This document shows, in pieces, positions 8,449 to 16,382 of a stretch of DNA of 64,000 nucleotides (its first letter is position 1; every line of letters starts with the position of its first letter). The notes below the pieces were generated by a model. That model saw only the letters and a program-made list of their open reading frames with translations, made no database searches and had not been told where the DNA came from. This DNA is from Streptomyces sp. R33. GTDB lineage: Bacteria > Actinomycetota > Actinomycetes > Streptomycetales > Streptomycetaceae. The translations under genes were made by a program, and so were the position numbers. The stretch spans positions 8,116,001-8,180,000 of the forward strand of contig NZ_CP165727.1 in the NCBI RefSeq assembly GCF_041200175.1, written 5' to 3'.

Positions 8449-8877
8449 ATGGTTGACCCGCCCAGGGGTGCCGGGCTTCCCGGCGCGAGCACCGAGGTCG
8501 TCGACCTGAACCAGTTCGGCTGCGGGAACCACCCCGACCACTACTGGCGGATCGAGCCCTGGGGCCGGGGCCCCGCCGGGCCGCTCTACCGCGTGGCCAA
8601 CGACAACAGCGGACTGTGCGTGGCCGTACCCGCTGCGAACAAGGCCGCCGGTGTCACCGTCAACCAGTTCCCCTGCGGGGAGGACCCAGATCACCTTTGG
8701 CGCGTCGCGCCGGAGGCGGCCCGGGACGCCTCGGGCCGCGCGCTGTACCTCGTCGTCAACGACAACAGCGGGCTGTGCCTGAGCGTCGCCCGCGCGGGCA
8801 CGGAGCAGACGGCGCCGGTGGTCCAGTCGCCGTGCGCAGGCCGGCCCGAGCAGCAGTGGCGCCTCACGCCCCGCTGA
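8449..8877 (+). pseudogene. Truncated ricin-type beta-trefoil lectin domain
   Basis: A 142-residue frame made almost entirely of a ricin-B-like lectin domain: the repeated unit LYRVANDNSGLC / LYLVVNDNSGLC with V-x-Q-x-P/F-C-G and Q/H-x-W-R ends (DHYWRI, DHLWRV, QQWRL) is seen three times. Family members are secreted, but this frame has no signal peptide, no convincing ribosome site before the ATG at 8449 and starts within the first trefoil unit. It is best read as the 3' remnant of a secreted carbohydrate-binding protein. Confidence 0.6.
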
Positions 8878-9395
8878 CGGACCGGGCCGGCGCCCACCAT
8901 CAGCGGGACGGGTACCCGTGTACCGCGGCGAGCCCCTGTTCCTGTTCGGCATGGCCGGACGGCCCCGTGGCCCCCCGACCGCGCCGCGTAGCGGGTGGCC
9001 AGGCCGCGCCGTCTTGGCGTGGACGGGACGCTGGGGGCCTTCCCCCCGGCGAGGCAGCGCGCATGGCCCGCGGCCGGGGCGGCCACCGACATGGAGATCT
9101 ACACCCACGCGGTCGCCGACGGTTTGCACTCCGCCCCCGTCCGCGACGTCGTCACGCGTTTCCGGCCCGCGTGGCGTGGGCGCCTCCGTGGCCGCATCGG
9201 CAGACCCTGCTGTGGCCGAACGGCGCCGAGCCTCGCAAAGAAGGGCGACCCGGCAGTTGCGCAGAGGTGGACGCGAGGCGCAGGGAGCGGGCGCAGCGGC
9301 GCAGGCTGACCACCCCGACACAGCCCCGAGCCCGTCGCCGGAACGGCAGATGGCCACGAGCCTCACGACGGGAAGACGTCCGCGCCCGGCCGCGG
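8878..9395. other. Gene-poor stretch with only a weak integrase-like fragment
   Basis: No complete gene is recognised. On the plus strand near 9085-9125 the short run TDMEIYTHAVADG resembles the C-terminal tyrosine region of phage-type integrases, but upstream sequence shows no integrase body, so this is at most a decayed fragment. Confidence 0.35.
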
Positions 9396-9803
9396 CTAGG
9401 CCCGGGGCAGCCAGCCGGAGGCGAAGTCGGCTTGGTCTCGTGCGCGCTGCGCCCGCTCCTCGAGGAGCCGGCGGAAGCTGGCGAGCGCGTACCGTTCTCC
9501 GGTGGCCGCGCGGGCCCCCGGGATGCCGGCCACCTCGGCCATGCGCTGCTGGGGCTGGGGCTGCCAGCCGGTGACCAGGACCCTCAGGCCCAGGCGCTCG
9601 GCGCGCCGGTGCAGGTTCAAGAGGTGGAAGAGGCCGTCGGCGTCCATGGCCGGGACTCCGTGCAGGTCCAGCAGCAGGTCGCGCTCGTCGGCGGTGACGT
9701 GGTCGAGCGTGTGCTGGAGTACCTCGCCCGCGTCCTCATTGAGTTCCCCGTCGGCACTGACCAAGACCGAGCTGCCGCAGTACTGGACGTCTACGTTGAT
9801 CAA
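9396..9803 (-). CDS. STAS-domain protein (anti-anti-sigma-like)
   Basis: A 135-residue protein with one STAS domain: beta strand MINVDVQYCGSSVLVSADGE, then DLLLDLHGVPAMDADGLFHL, where family antagonists carry the phosphorylatable serine in a D-x-S motif. Here the equivalent segment reads AMDADGL, so an Asp sits near the usual Ser position and phospho-control may be altered. The start is TTG at 9803 with GGGAGAAAAAG upstream. Its place at the head of a run of stress genes fits a role in sigma-factor partner switching, which is inference. Confidence 0.8.
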   Translation of the reverse strand: MINVDVQYCGSSVLVSADGELNEDAGEVLQHTLDHVTADERDLLLDLHGVPAMDADGLFHLLNLHRRAERLGLRVLVTGWQPQPQQRMAEVAGIPGARAATGERYALASFRRLLEERAQRARDQADFASGWLPRA

Positions 9804-10164
9804 CTTTTTCTCCCGTCACCGAAGGCTTCGGGCCTGCGGGGCCCCATCCTGGCCCGGCGAGCCCCGGGGGTGGTACAAGGCGCGCTGAGTTTCCGGCTCC
9901 CGTCCGAATTTTGGGGTTGCACCCGAGGAGGCGACGAGTTCGCCGACCGGGCGTTGTCAGCGACGTCGTGCAGCGGCTCCGGGGGGTCACGGGGGGCCGT
10001 CCTGCCCGGGAAGCCGAGGTTCCAGGACGGGCGCGTCGACCGGAGAGCAGAGATTCCCCAAAGATCGCCGAATTCCGGATGAGACGCTCCGCAGCGGGCA
10101 GGCGAGCCGTGCCGACCAATGGCCGCTCCCGCCCACGCGGCCCCATACGACCCGGAGGAACGCG
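9804..10164. other. Divergent intergenic region between STAS gene and methyltransferase operon
   Basis: About 360 bp that must hold the promoters of both divergent units. The methyltransferase ribosome site GGAGGAACGCG is at the right end. I see no clear sigma-B-type (GTTT..GGGTAT) box and no other gene. Confidence 0.5.
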
Positions 10165-10854
10165 TTGACCAGCACGGCTTTCACCCCGGGGGAGGCACTC
10201 TCCACGGCTCTCATCGCCCTGCCGGGTGTCTACCGGCCCCAGGCGGACACCCTGCTCCTCGCCGAGGCACTGACCCGAGAGGACCTCGGGCCCCGCAAAG
10301 ACGTACTGGAGATCGGTACGGGCACCGGGGCACTGGCCCTGCACGCGGCCGGCAGGGGAGCCAGGGTCACGGCGGTCGACGTCGCCTGGCCCGCCATCGT
10401 GACGGCTCGCCTGAACGCGCTGCGCAGACGGGTTCCTCTGCGCGTCCTGCACGGCGACTTCGCGGCCCGCACCGCAGGGTGTCGCTACGACCTGGTCGTG
10501 GCCAATCCGCCGTACGTCCCCGCCCCGAGTGCCCGGCTGCCCTCGCGGGGGCCGGAGAGAGCCTGGGACGCAGGTCCCGACGGGCGCGGGGTCATCGACC
10601 GGATCTGCGCGCGGGCCCCGGCACTGCTGCGCCCCGGCGGCGTCCTGCTCATGGTGCACTCCGGGATGTGCGGGGCTCAGGAGACCATCGACCGCCTGGC
10701 CGCGGCGCGGCTGGCCGCGGAGGTCACCGCCAGGGCCTCCGTGCCCTGGGGGCCCGTCCTGCGGTCGCGGCGGGCCTGGCTGGAGCAGCAGGGCCTGGCG
10801 GCCGGCACCGACGAACAGGAGGAGCTGGTGATCATCCGTGCCTGGTACCCCTGA
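10165..10854 (+). CDS. HemK/PrmC-like class I SAM-dependent methyltransferase
   Basis: A 229-residue methyltransferase. Motif I is LEIGTGTG (about residues 48-55) and the N-P-P-Y tetrad at about 114-117 (VVANPPYVPAP) is the amide/N-methyltransferase signature of the HemK/PrmC group. It lacks the N-terminal helical domain of true release-factor methyltransferases, so its substrate is probably different. The start is TTG at 10165, fixed by GGAGGAA five bases upstream. It overlaps the next gene by 17 bases and begins a three-gene coupled operon with a CDGSH protein and a diiron-oxidase-like protein. Confidence 0.85.
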   Translation: MTSTAFTPGEALSTALIALPGVYRPQADTLLLAEALTREDLGPRKDVLEIGTGTGALALHAAGRGARVTAVDVAWPAIVTARLNALRRRVPLRVLHGDFAARTAGCRYDLVVANPPYVPAPSARLPSRGPERAWDAGPDGRGVIDRICARAPALLRPGGVLLMVHSGMCGAQETIDRLAAARLAAEVTARASVPWGPVLRSRRAWLEQQGLAAGTDEQEELVIIRAWYP

Positions 10855-11116
10855 CACCACACCGGGCCGGGCCGCCGTGCCGGCGACCGCGCCCGCGCCC
10901 GCGCCCGCGCGCAGGGTTTCCGCGGAGCCGCAGGGTCCGGTCCTGATCGAAGGTCCGGTGGAGATCGTCCTCGACGACGGCACGCTCGTCCGGTCCGACC
11001 GGTTCATGGTCGCCGTCTGCACCTGCCGACGAAGCCGCGCCTACCCCTGGTGCGACACCAGCCACCGGCGACGCGAGCGAGCCGCTGCCCCTCCCGAAGA
11101 CAGGAACCCGTCATGA
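10838..11116 (+). CDS. CDGSH-type [2Fe-2S] protein
   Basis: A 92-residue protein whose C-terminal half is a mitoNEET-type CDGSH domain: Cys61, Cys63, Cys72 and His76 in CTCRRSRAYPWCDTSH give the C-x-C-x2-S-x3-P-x-C-D-x-S-H ligand set of a [2Fe-2S] cluster. The usual Gly after Cys-Asp is Thr here. The N-terminal 30 residues are Ala/Pro-rich. GTG 10838 lies inside the methyltransferase gene and the stop overlaps the next start (ATGA), so all three are translationally coupled. It may supply electrons to the diiron protein encoded next. Confidence 0.85.
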   Translation: MPGTPDTTPGRAAVPATAPAPAPARRVSAEPQGPVLIEGPVEIVLDDGTLVRSDRFMVAVCTCRRSRAYPWCDTSHRRRERAAAPPEDRNPS

Positions 11117-12138
11117 CACCGCCCCGCCCGGGCCCGACGACCGCCGTCCGCCCCCGCCTGGCCGAGGGACGGGGCGAGCTGTCCGATGCCGTGCTGCGGG
11201 CCCTGCGGTCCGGCGTGCCTCCGCAATACACCCCCGGGGCCGTCCTGAAGGCCGCCCCATGGGGCGAAGACCTCCAGCTCGCCCTCTACCTCCTCTACGA
11301 ACCGCACTACCGGGGCTTCGACGGGGTGGACGACGCACGCGAATGGGACCCGGACCTGCTGCGGCTGCGTCAAGCGCTGGAAGCCCGCTTCCTGCACGCC
11401 CTGCGCTCCGAGCTGTCCCACGCTCCCCGATCGGTGGAGGAGGCCTTCGCCCCCTTGCTCGTCGAGCCCCTCGACCTCTCCGGCAGCCTCAGCCACCACC
11501 TCGAAACAGCCGGCGAACTCTGGCAGCTGCGCGAGTACGCGGCCCTGCGGTCCCTTTACCACCTCAAGGAGGCGGACCCGCACGCCTGGGTGATCCCCCG
11601 GCTCACCGGCAGGGCCAAGGCGGCCATGGTCGCCATCGAGTACGACGAGTTCGGCGCAGGCCACGCCGACCGGATCCACGCGCAGCTCTTCGCGGACCTG
11701 ATGGCCGACCTCGGACTGGACCCGACGTACGGCCGCTACCTGGACCACGCCCCGGCGCCCCTGCTCGCGACCGTGAACCTGATGTCCCTGTTCGGACTCC
11801 ACCGGGCCCTGCGGGGCGCCCTCGTCGGCCACTTCGCGTGCGTCGAGGTCACCTCCTCGCCGGGGTCGAGGCGCCTGGCCAAGGCCATGCGGCGATGCGG
11901 GGCCGGAGCGGCGGCCGAGCACTTCTACGCCGAGCACGTCGAAGCCGACGCCGTCCACGAACAGGTCGTACGCCATGAGGTCATCGGCGGGCTCCTCGCC
12001 GACGAGCCGGACCTGGAGTGCGACATCGCCTTCGGATGCGCGGCGACGGTCTTGCTGGAGGACCGCCTCGCACACCACATCCGTGCGGCCTGGGACCGGG
12101 GGGACAGCGCACTGCGTACGCCGCTGCCCCGAGAGTGA
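11113..12138 (+). CDS. Iron-containing redox enzyme (heme-oxygenase-like diiron oxidase family)
   Basis: A 341-residue all-helical protein of the heme-oxygenase-like / HDO superfamily. The metal-ligand helix EYDEFGAGHADRIHAQLF gives Glu176 and His189 with the usual spacing; a second helix near residues 262-282 carries further Glu/His/Asp candidates (HFYAEHVEADAVHEQV). Known relatives oxidise fatty acids or amino-acid-derived substrates using a diiron centre. The start at 11113 is fixed by the ATGA overlap with the CDGSH gene, even though the frame is open from 11050. Substrate unknown. Confidence 0.85.
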   Translation: MTPPRPGPTTAVRPRLAEGRGELSDAVLRALRSGVPPQYTPGAVLKAAPWGEDLQLALYLLYEPHYRGFDGVDDAREWDPDLLRLRQALEARFLHALRSELSHAPRSVEEAFAPLLVEPLDLSGSLSHHLETAGELWQLREYAALRSLYHLKEADPHAWVIPRLTGRAKAAMVAIEYDEFGAGHADRIHAQLFADLMADLGLDPTYGRYLDHAPAPLLATVNLMSLFGLHRALRGALVGHFACVEVTSSPGSRRLAKAMRRCGAGAAAEHFYAEHVEADAVHEQVVRHEVIGGLLADEPDLECDIAFGCAATVLLEDRLAHHIRAAWDRGDSALRTPLPRE

Positions 12139-12388
12139 GGGGCCGGGCAGCAGCTCCACCCAAGGCAAGTCCGCAGCGCAGCGCGGCGGCGAAAGGTCCC
12201 CCACGCGGTCCGCCTCGGCGAAGGGCTGCGCCTGCTCGCCTCCCGGGCCGCCACCCCAGACGCCGAGGCGTCATCTCCGCAAGCGTCCGGCTGATCCATG
12301 GAATCCGGATCACCGGGTGTGAGACCGCAGGCGAGGGGCAGGCGCGCTGTGACGAGAGGCCGACCCAACCACCATGGAGGGCATTTTC

Positions 12389-12757
12389 ATGACGGAGAAC
12401 GTGTGGGGCTACCGCGAGACCTCGGGCCGTCTGCAGGGCGTCGACCTGACGGGATTCAAGGTCGAGGCCGTCGACGGCGGTATCGGCAAGGTGGACAAGC
12501 ACTCCGACGAGGCCGGCTCCGCGTACATCGTGGTGGACACCGGTCCGTGGATCTTCGGCAAGGAGGTCCTCCTCCCGGCCGGCACCGTATCCCGCATCGA
12601 CGTGGACGACGAGACGATCTACGTCGACCGGACGAAGGAACAGATCAAGAACGCGCCCGAGTTCCACCGCGACAAGCACCTGCAGGACGAGGCCTACCGC
12701 GCGGAAGTCGGCACGTACTACGGCATCGGCGGGCCGTTCGGTGGCCGCCTCATCTGA
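12389..12757 (+). CDS. PRC-barrel domain protein
   Basis: A 122-residue cytosolic protein with one PRC-barrel domain: DLTGFKVEAVDGGIGKVDKH is the first pair of strands and VLLPAGTVSRIDVDDETIYV the last. ATG 12389 is preferred over 12374 because the first ATG lies inside the ribosome site GGAGGGC. Single PRC-barrel proteins of this kind are frequent in Streptomyces stress loci; molecular role unknown. The 234 bp upstream (12139-12372) show no gene. Confidence 0.85.
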   Translation: MTENVWGYRETSGRLQGVDLTGFKVEAVDGGIGKVDKHSDEAGSAYIVVDTGPWIFGKEVLLPAGTVSRIDVDDETIYVDRTKEQIKNAPEFHRDKHLQDEAYRAEVGTYYGIGGPFGGRLI

Positions 12758-12810
12758 TCCGGCGCGCCGTTGTGGCGACGCCACCGTCCGCGACGCTAGG
12801 AGCATGCACG

Positions 12811-13005
12811 GTGACTGAGCACAAGAAGCACAGGCCGACGACCCCGCCCTCGAAGGCGCCGGGGGAGAGCGGTGACCGCGAAGCCCGCAAGGAGGCCGAA
12901 GAGGCAGTCATGCCGGGCGGTCACGACCGTGAGGCAGGAGACGCGCTGACACCGAGTCCCGATGCCCAACGCCGGGCGGGCAAGCGGGCCCGTTCCGGGG
13001 ACTGA
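12811..13005 (+). CDS. Small hydrophilic protein, unknown function
   Basis: A 64-residue highly charged, probably disordered protein (Lys/Arg/Glu/Pro-rich, DREARKEAEEAVMPGGHD). The GTG at 12811 has TAGGAG eight bases upstream; the longer open frame back to 12298 overlaps the PRC-barrel gene and is a shadow. Similar tiny charged proteins accompany stress genes in Streptomyces. No domain recognised. Confidence 0.55.
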   Translation: MTEHKKHRPTTPPSKAPGESGDREARKEAEEAVMPGGHDREAGDALTPSPDAQRRAGKRARSGD

Positions 13006-13101
13006 CCCCGGCAGCAACAGGCCCCCGCAGGGCGGCTCCTCGACGGTCAGGCCTCGGGGGGCCGCGTCGGGCTGCGGAGTGACGGAAAGAGGAGGCTTGC
13101 C

Positions 13102-13368
13102 ATGAAGGCATCGAAAGTCGCCTACAAGCCGGTCGGGTTGGCTCTCGGAGCCGGCGCCGGCCTGCTGGCCGGGGCGATCTTCAAAGAGGTCTGGAAACTC
13201 GCCGGGCACGAGGACGACGCCCCGAACGCCACGGACGAGGATCGGCAGTGGCGCGAGATACTGATCGCCGCCGCAATTCAGGGCGCGATCTTCGCTCTGG
13301 TCAAGGCAGCCGTCCAGAGGTCCGGGGCCGTTGCCGTACGGCGCGTCTCGGGCACCTGGCCGGCCTGA
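13102..13368 (+). CDS. DUF4235 family membrane protein
   Basis: An 88-residue protein with two hydrophobic segments, VGLALGAGAGLLAGAIF near the N-terminus and ILIAAAIQGAIFALVKAAV near the C-terminus, joined by a short acidic loop with the invariant-looking KEVWKLAGHEDDAPNATD. This layout is that of DUF4235. GAAAGAGGAGG precedes the ATG. Role unknown; such genes are often near stress-response genes. Confidence 0.85.
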   Translation: MKASKVAYKPVGLALGAGAGLLAGAIFKEVWKLAGHEDDAPNATDEDRQWREILIAAAIQGAIFALVKAAVQRSGAVAVRRVSGTWPA

Positions 13369-13534
13369 ACCGCCGGCGCCTGCCCCGCAGCAGCGGCTGC
13401 GCACCGCAACAACCACCGCACACTATCGGCCAGTACGACGCGTGGGGCGCATGGGACGCCCGGCCGGGGGCACTTGAGGCGCGGGCGGCGTTCCGGCCGG
13501 TCCCGGTGAAGGCGACGTGTGAAGGAGCGAGATC

Positions 13535-13768
13535 GTGCTGATGGCTCACCCTGCAGTGCTGGCGCGTCTGGTGGAGGAGTACGAGGTGGTGTCGCAGCAG
13601 CAGGCCGGAGGCCGTCGGGAACCGCTGCGGCAGCGGTTGGAGGACGTGGTCTACACGCTGTGCGTGTCGACCGGGACACGCGACATCGAGGCCGCGCTGG
13701 CCTCGGCCCGGAAACGGATGGGCACCGCCTGGCTCACTGTCGCGGACGGCCCGGAGGTGGTGGCCTGA
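13535..13768 (+). CDS. DUF5133 domain protein
   Basis: A 77-residue protein with the DUF5133 pattern: MLMAHPAVLARLVEEYE at the N-terminus and RLEDVVYTLCVSTGTRDIEA in the middle. The GTG start is preceded by AGGAGCGA. Streptomyces encode many paralogs, often with regulatory partners (histidine-kinase-like or STAS proteins). No enzymatic residues are evident. Confidence 0.85.
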   Translation: MLMAHPAVLARLVEEYEVVSQQQAGGRREPLRQRLEDVVYTLCVSTGTRDIEAALASARKRMGTAWLTVADGPEVVA

Positions 13769-13803
13769 AGGCCCGCCCCGACCCGGACGGCACCGGCACC
13801 GGC

Positions 13804-13841
13804 GGTCCCGTACCGGGCCCACCCGGGCCCGGTACGGGACC
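13804..13841. terminator. 17-bp perfect stem-loop between convergent genes
   Basis: GGTCCCGTACCGGGCCC (13804-13820) pairs with GGGCCCGGTACGGGACC (13825-13841) across a four-base loop. It lies between the stops of the DUF5133 gene and the minus-strand emfourin-like gene, so it probably serves both. Confidence 0.75.
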
Positions 13842-13887
13842 CCGTCGGGCCGTTACGCGGGGAGGCGCGGCCGGGCGGGAGGGACGG

Positions 13888-14154
13888 TCAGGCGCCTTCG
13901 CCCAGAACGGTGGCGATCAGCTGCCGCTGTTCCTCGGTGAGGTACGGATCCCGTAACTCCACCAGCTTGCCGTCGACGTGGACGACGTAGCTGAACCCGT
14001 CCGGCACGGGCTCCCGGTCCGCGGGGCACTCACCGCTCAGGGCTCGCTCGGCCAGCTGCTCCAGCTCGGCGCCGTCGCTCCGGTACTCCGTGTCGAGGGA
14101 AGCGGTCCGTTCCCTGCCCGCGAACCCGCCGGTACGGGTGACGGTGATCAGCAT
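13888..14154 (-). CDS. Emfourin-like protease-inhibitor family protein
   Basis: An 88-residue protein beginning MLITVTRTGGFAGRERTASL with an acidic central helix and a C-terminal VVHVDGKLVELRDPYLTEEQ segment. This matches the emfourin family, small inhibitors of M4 metalloproteases such as protealysin. ATG 14154 is set by GGAGG seven bases upstream; the open frame to 14538 is a shadow. Emfourins are usually encoded beside their protease, but no M4 protease gene is in the window. The 370 bp to the next gene hold nothing recognised. Confidence 0.65.
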   Translation of the reverse strand: MLITVTRTGGFAGRERTASLDTEYRSDGAELEQLAERALSGECPADREPVPDGFSYVVHVDGKLVELRDPYLTEEQRQLIATVLGEGA

Positions 14155-14523
14155 CGTGAAACCTCCTTGAGTCGAGCGCCGCGTCCGACCGGCCGGGCCG
14201 GCCGGGTCAGGCGGCGCACGGGATGGGCACCCTCTCGCCTGCCCCCGAAAGCCCCACATGTGCCTCCGCGTACGGCATCGGAGCGAGATGTCCGAAAGTC
14301 GCTGCGCCCGGCCCGCCGGGTCCGGGCGCACGCCCTGCCCCCTGCCTGGGAGGGCGGCGGCGGGCTCGCGGACGCCGTGCTCGCGCTCACTGGCGGACGG
14401 GGGTCCCGCGAGGAGTGAGCGGGCGGGCCGGGGGTAGGCGGCGGATAGCCGTGCTTGTGCCCGTGCGCCGGGTGGGCCCCGATGCCCTCGAACAGGCAAA
14501 GCGGCTTCGAGGAGGTGCACGCC

Positions 14524-14769
14524 ATGTCCGCATCGCACCCGGCTTCCGGGCCTGAACCGCGTCTGTGGACCCCGCCCGGTGCCCGAGGGAGCAGGGCCGG
14601 CGTCCCGCCGGGCGAGACCCCGCCCGGGGAGTCGAGCACCGGCTCGGGGGCAGGTCCGTACAGGCCCCTCTCACGCGGCTGGGCCATGGCGCCCCTCCTG
14701 GCGATCTGCTTTGTGGCCCTGGTGGTCGCCCTGTTCTTCCTCACGTACGCCATCACCCTGATGACCTGA
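14524..14769 (+). CDS. DUF6480 family small membrane protein
   Basis: An 81-residue protein: a Pro/Gly-rich cytoplasmic part with the segment AGVPPGETPPGESSTGSGAG and one C-terminal transmembrane helix (PLLAICFVALVVALFFLTYA). This is the DUF6480 layout. ATG 14524 follows CGAGGAGGTGC. Function unknown. Confidence 0.8.
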   Translation: MSASHPASGPEPRLWTPPGARGSRAGVPPGETPPGESSTGSGAGPYRPLSRGWAMAPLLAICFVALVVALFFLTYAITLMT

Positions 14770-14976
14770 GTCGGCAGTCGGTCACGTCCCCAGCGGCCGG
14801 TGGTTCGGTGAGGTCCAGCCCGGCCACGACGGCCCGTCTCCCCTGGTCCACTGGCCGCGGACCTCGACGGCAGTCCGCTCGGCTCCCGCTTCATCGGCGC
14901 CGTGCGGGTGTCCGCCGAACGGGCTGGTCGGCCGGGTGCCCGGTGTACGGGCGGACCTGAGGGGTAGCCGACGGAT

Positions 14977-16245
14977 ATGTCCCCCCTCAAGACGCCCCTC
15001 GCCCCCTGGACCGACAGCACCCTGCCTCTCCTGGCCCGCGGCTACGCCTGGCTGCCCGACCGGATGCGTGCCGCCCGCGGCGGGCCGGTCCGGACCAGGC
15101 TGCTCGGCCGGCCGGCGATCGCGCTGCGCGGGCCGGCGGCCATCGGCTTCTTCTACGACGAGCGGCACATCCGGCGGGCCTCCGCCCTTCCCGACCCCGT
15201 GCTCGACACACTCTTCGGGCAAGGTGCCGTGCACACCCTGGACGGCGATGCCCACCGCGCCCGCAAGGCGATGTTCCTCGCGCTCCTCAAGGACGGAGCG
15301 GGAGTGGCCGCGCTGGCCGAGCACGTGGCCCTTCACTGGTCCGAGGCGGTCACCGACTGGGACGGTGGCCGACGCGTCGTGCTGTTCGACGAGACCGCGC
15401 GCATCCTGGCCCGCTCCGTCTGTACGTGGACGGGCCTCGGGCTCTCCGACGGGGACACCCGGCAGATGGCCGAGGACTGCACGGCCATGGTCGACGGCTT
15501 CGCCACCCTCGGAGCCCGGCACTGGCGCGCCCGCGCCGCCCGCGCACGCCAGGAGGAGGCCCTCGCCGCCCTGGTCCGCGCCGCCCGCGAGGGCGAGGAG
15601 CCGGCGGGCGACAGCGGCACCGCGTTCGAGACCGTGACCTGGCACCGTGACGCCGACGGCCGGCTGCTCGACCCGCACACGGCAGCCGTCGAACTGCTCA
15701 ACATCATCCGGCCCACCGTCGCCATCGCCTGGTTCGCCGCCTTCGCCGCGCACGCCCTGCACCGCTGGCCGGCTCACCGGGAGCTGCTCCGCAAGGACAC
15801 CGAAGGGCAGTACGCGCGCGCGTTCGCCCACGAGGTGCGGCGCTTCTATCCCTTCGCCCCGTTCGTCGGCGGCCTGGCCGCGACCGACCTGACCTGGCAG
15901 GGCGAGGCCATCGCGAAGGACACCCTGGTCCTGCTCGACCTGTACGGGCACAACCACGACCCCGAACGGTGGGACGCCCCGTACCGCTTCGACCCGCAGC
16001 GCTTCGCCGGACGAGAACCCGGTGCCGACGAGCTCATCCCGCAAGGCGGCGGGGACCCCGCTCGAGGTCACCGCTGCCCCGGCGAGGACATCACCGTCGC
16101 CGTGCTGGCCACGTTCGCAGCGGAACTCGCCGCACTCGACTTCGACGTCCCCGAACAGGACCTGTCGATTCCACTGTCCCGGGTCCCCACCCGCCCGCGC
16201 AGCGGATTCGTCCTCACCGCAGCCCGCTCCGGTGTATTGGGTTAG
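14977..16245 (+). CDS. CYP152-type cytochrome P450 fatty-acid peroxygenase
   Basis: A 422-residue P450 of the H2O2-using CYP152 group (alpha/beta-hydroxylase or decarboxylase of fatty acids). The heme loop is PQGGGDPARGHRCPGE with Cys367, and instead of the usual acid-alcohol pair the I helix has Arg245-Pro246 (IIRPTVAIAW), the pair that holds the fatty-acid carboxylate in P450 BSbeta (Arg242-Pro243) at almost the same position. ExxR (HEVRRFYPF) is present. Because it uses peroxide it needs no reductase partner, and none is encoded here. ATG 14977 follows GAGGGGTAG. Product type (hydroxy acid or terminal alkene) is not predictable. Confidence 0.88.
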   Translation: MSPLKTPLAPWTDSTLPLLARGYAWLPDRMRAARGGPVRTRLLGRPAIALRGPAAIGFFYDERHIRRASALPDPVLDTLFGQGAVHTLDGDAHRARKAMFLALLKDGAGVAALAEHVALHWSEAVTDWDGGRRVVLFDETARILARSVCTWTGLGLSDGDTRQMAEDCTAMVDGFATLGARHWRARAARARQEEALAALVRAAREGEEPAGDSGTAFETVTWHRDADGRLLDPHTAAVELLNIIRPTVAIAWFAAFAAHALHRWPAHRELLRKDTEGQYARAFAHEVRRFYPFAPFVGGLAATDLTWQGEAIAKDTLVLLDLYGHNHDPERWDAPYRFDPQRFAGREPGADELIPQGGGDPARGHRCPGEDITVAVLATFAAELAALDFDVPEQDLSIPLSRVPTRPRSGFVLTAARSGVLG

Positions 16246-16246
16246 C

Positions 16247-16284
16247 GAGTGGGCCGACTGGCCGCGAGTGGGCCGACTGGCCGC
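16247..16284. repeat. Two tandem 19-bp direct repeats
   Basis: GAGTGGGCCGACTGGCCGC occurs twice back to back at 16247-16265 and 16266-16284, directly after the P450 stop. It may be replication slippage; each unit contains the near-palindrome GGCCGACTGGCC. Confidence 0.8.
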
Positions 16285-16382
16285 CCGGGGGGAAAACCAC
16301 GAACGCCGCAGCGCGTCGGCTCGAGGTCGCAGCGGCCGTCCGATCCACCGGCACACCGCCTTCTCGAGCGTGCCTGCAGCGG

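Noticed and set aside
8995..9309. Possible tyrosine-recombinase gene (MEIYTH motif)
   Set aside because: Only a six-residue match; no catalytic Arg-His region or integrase body upstream.
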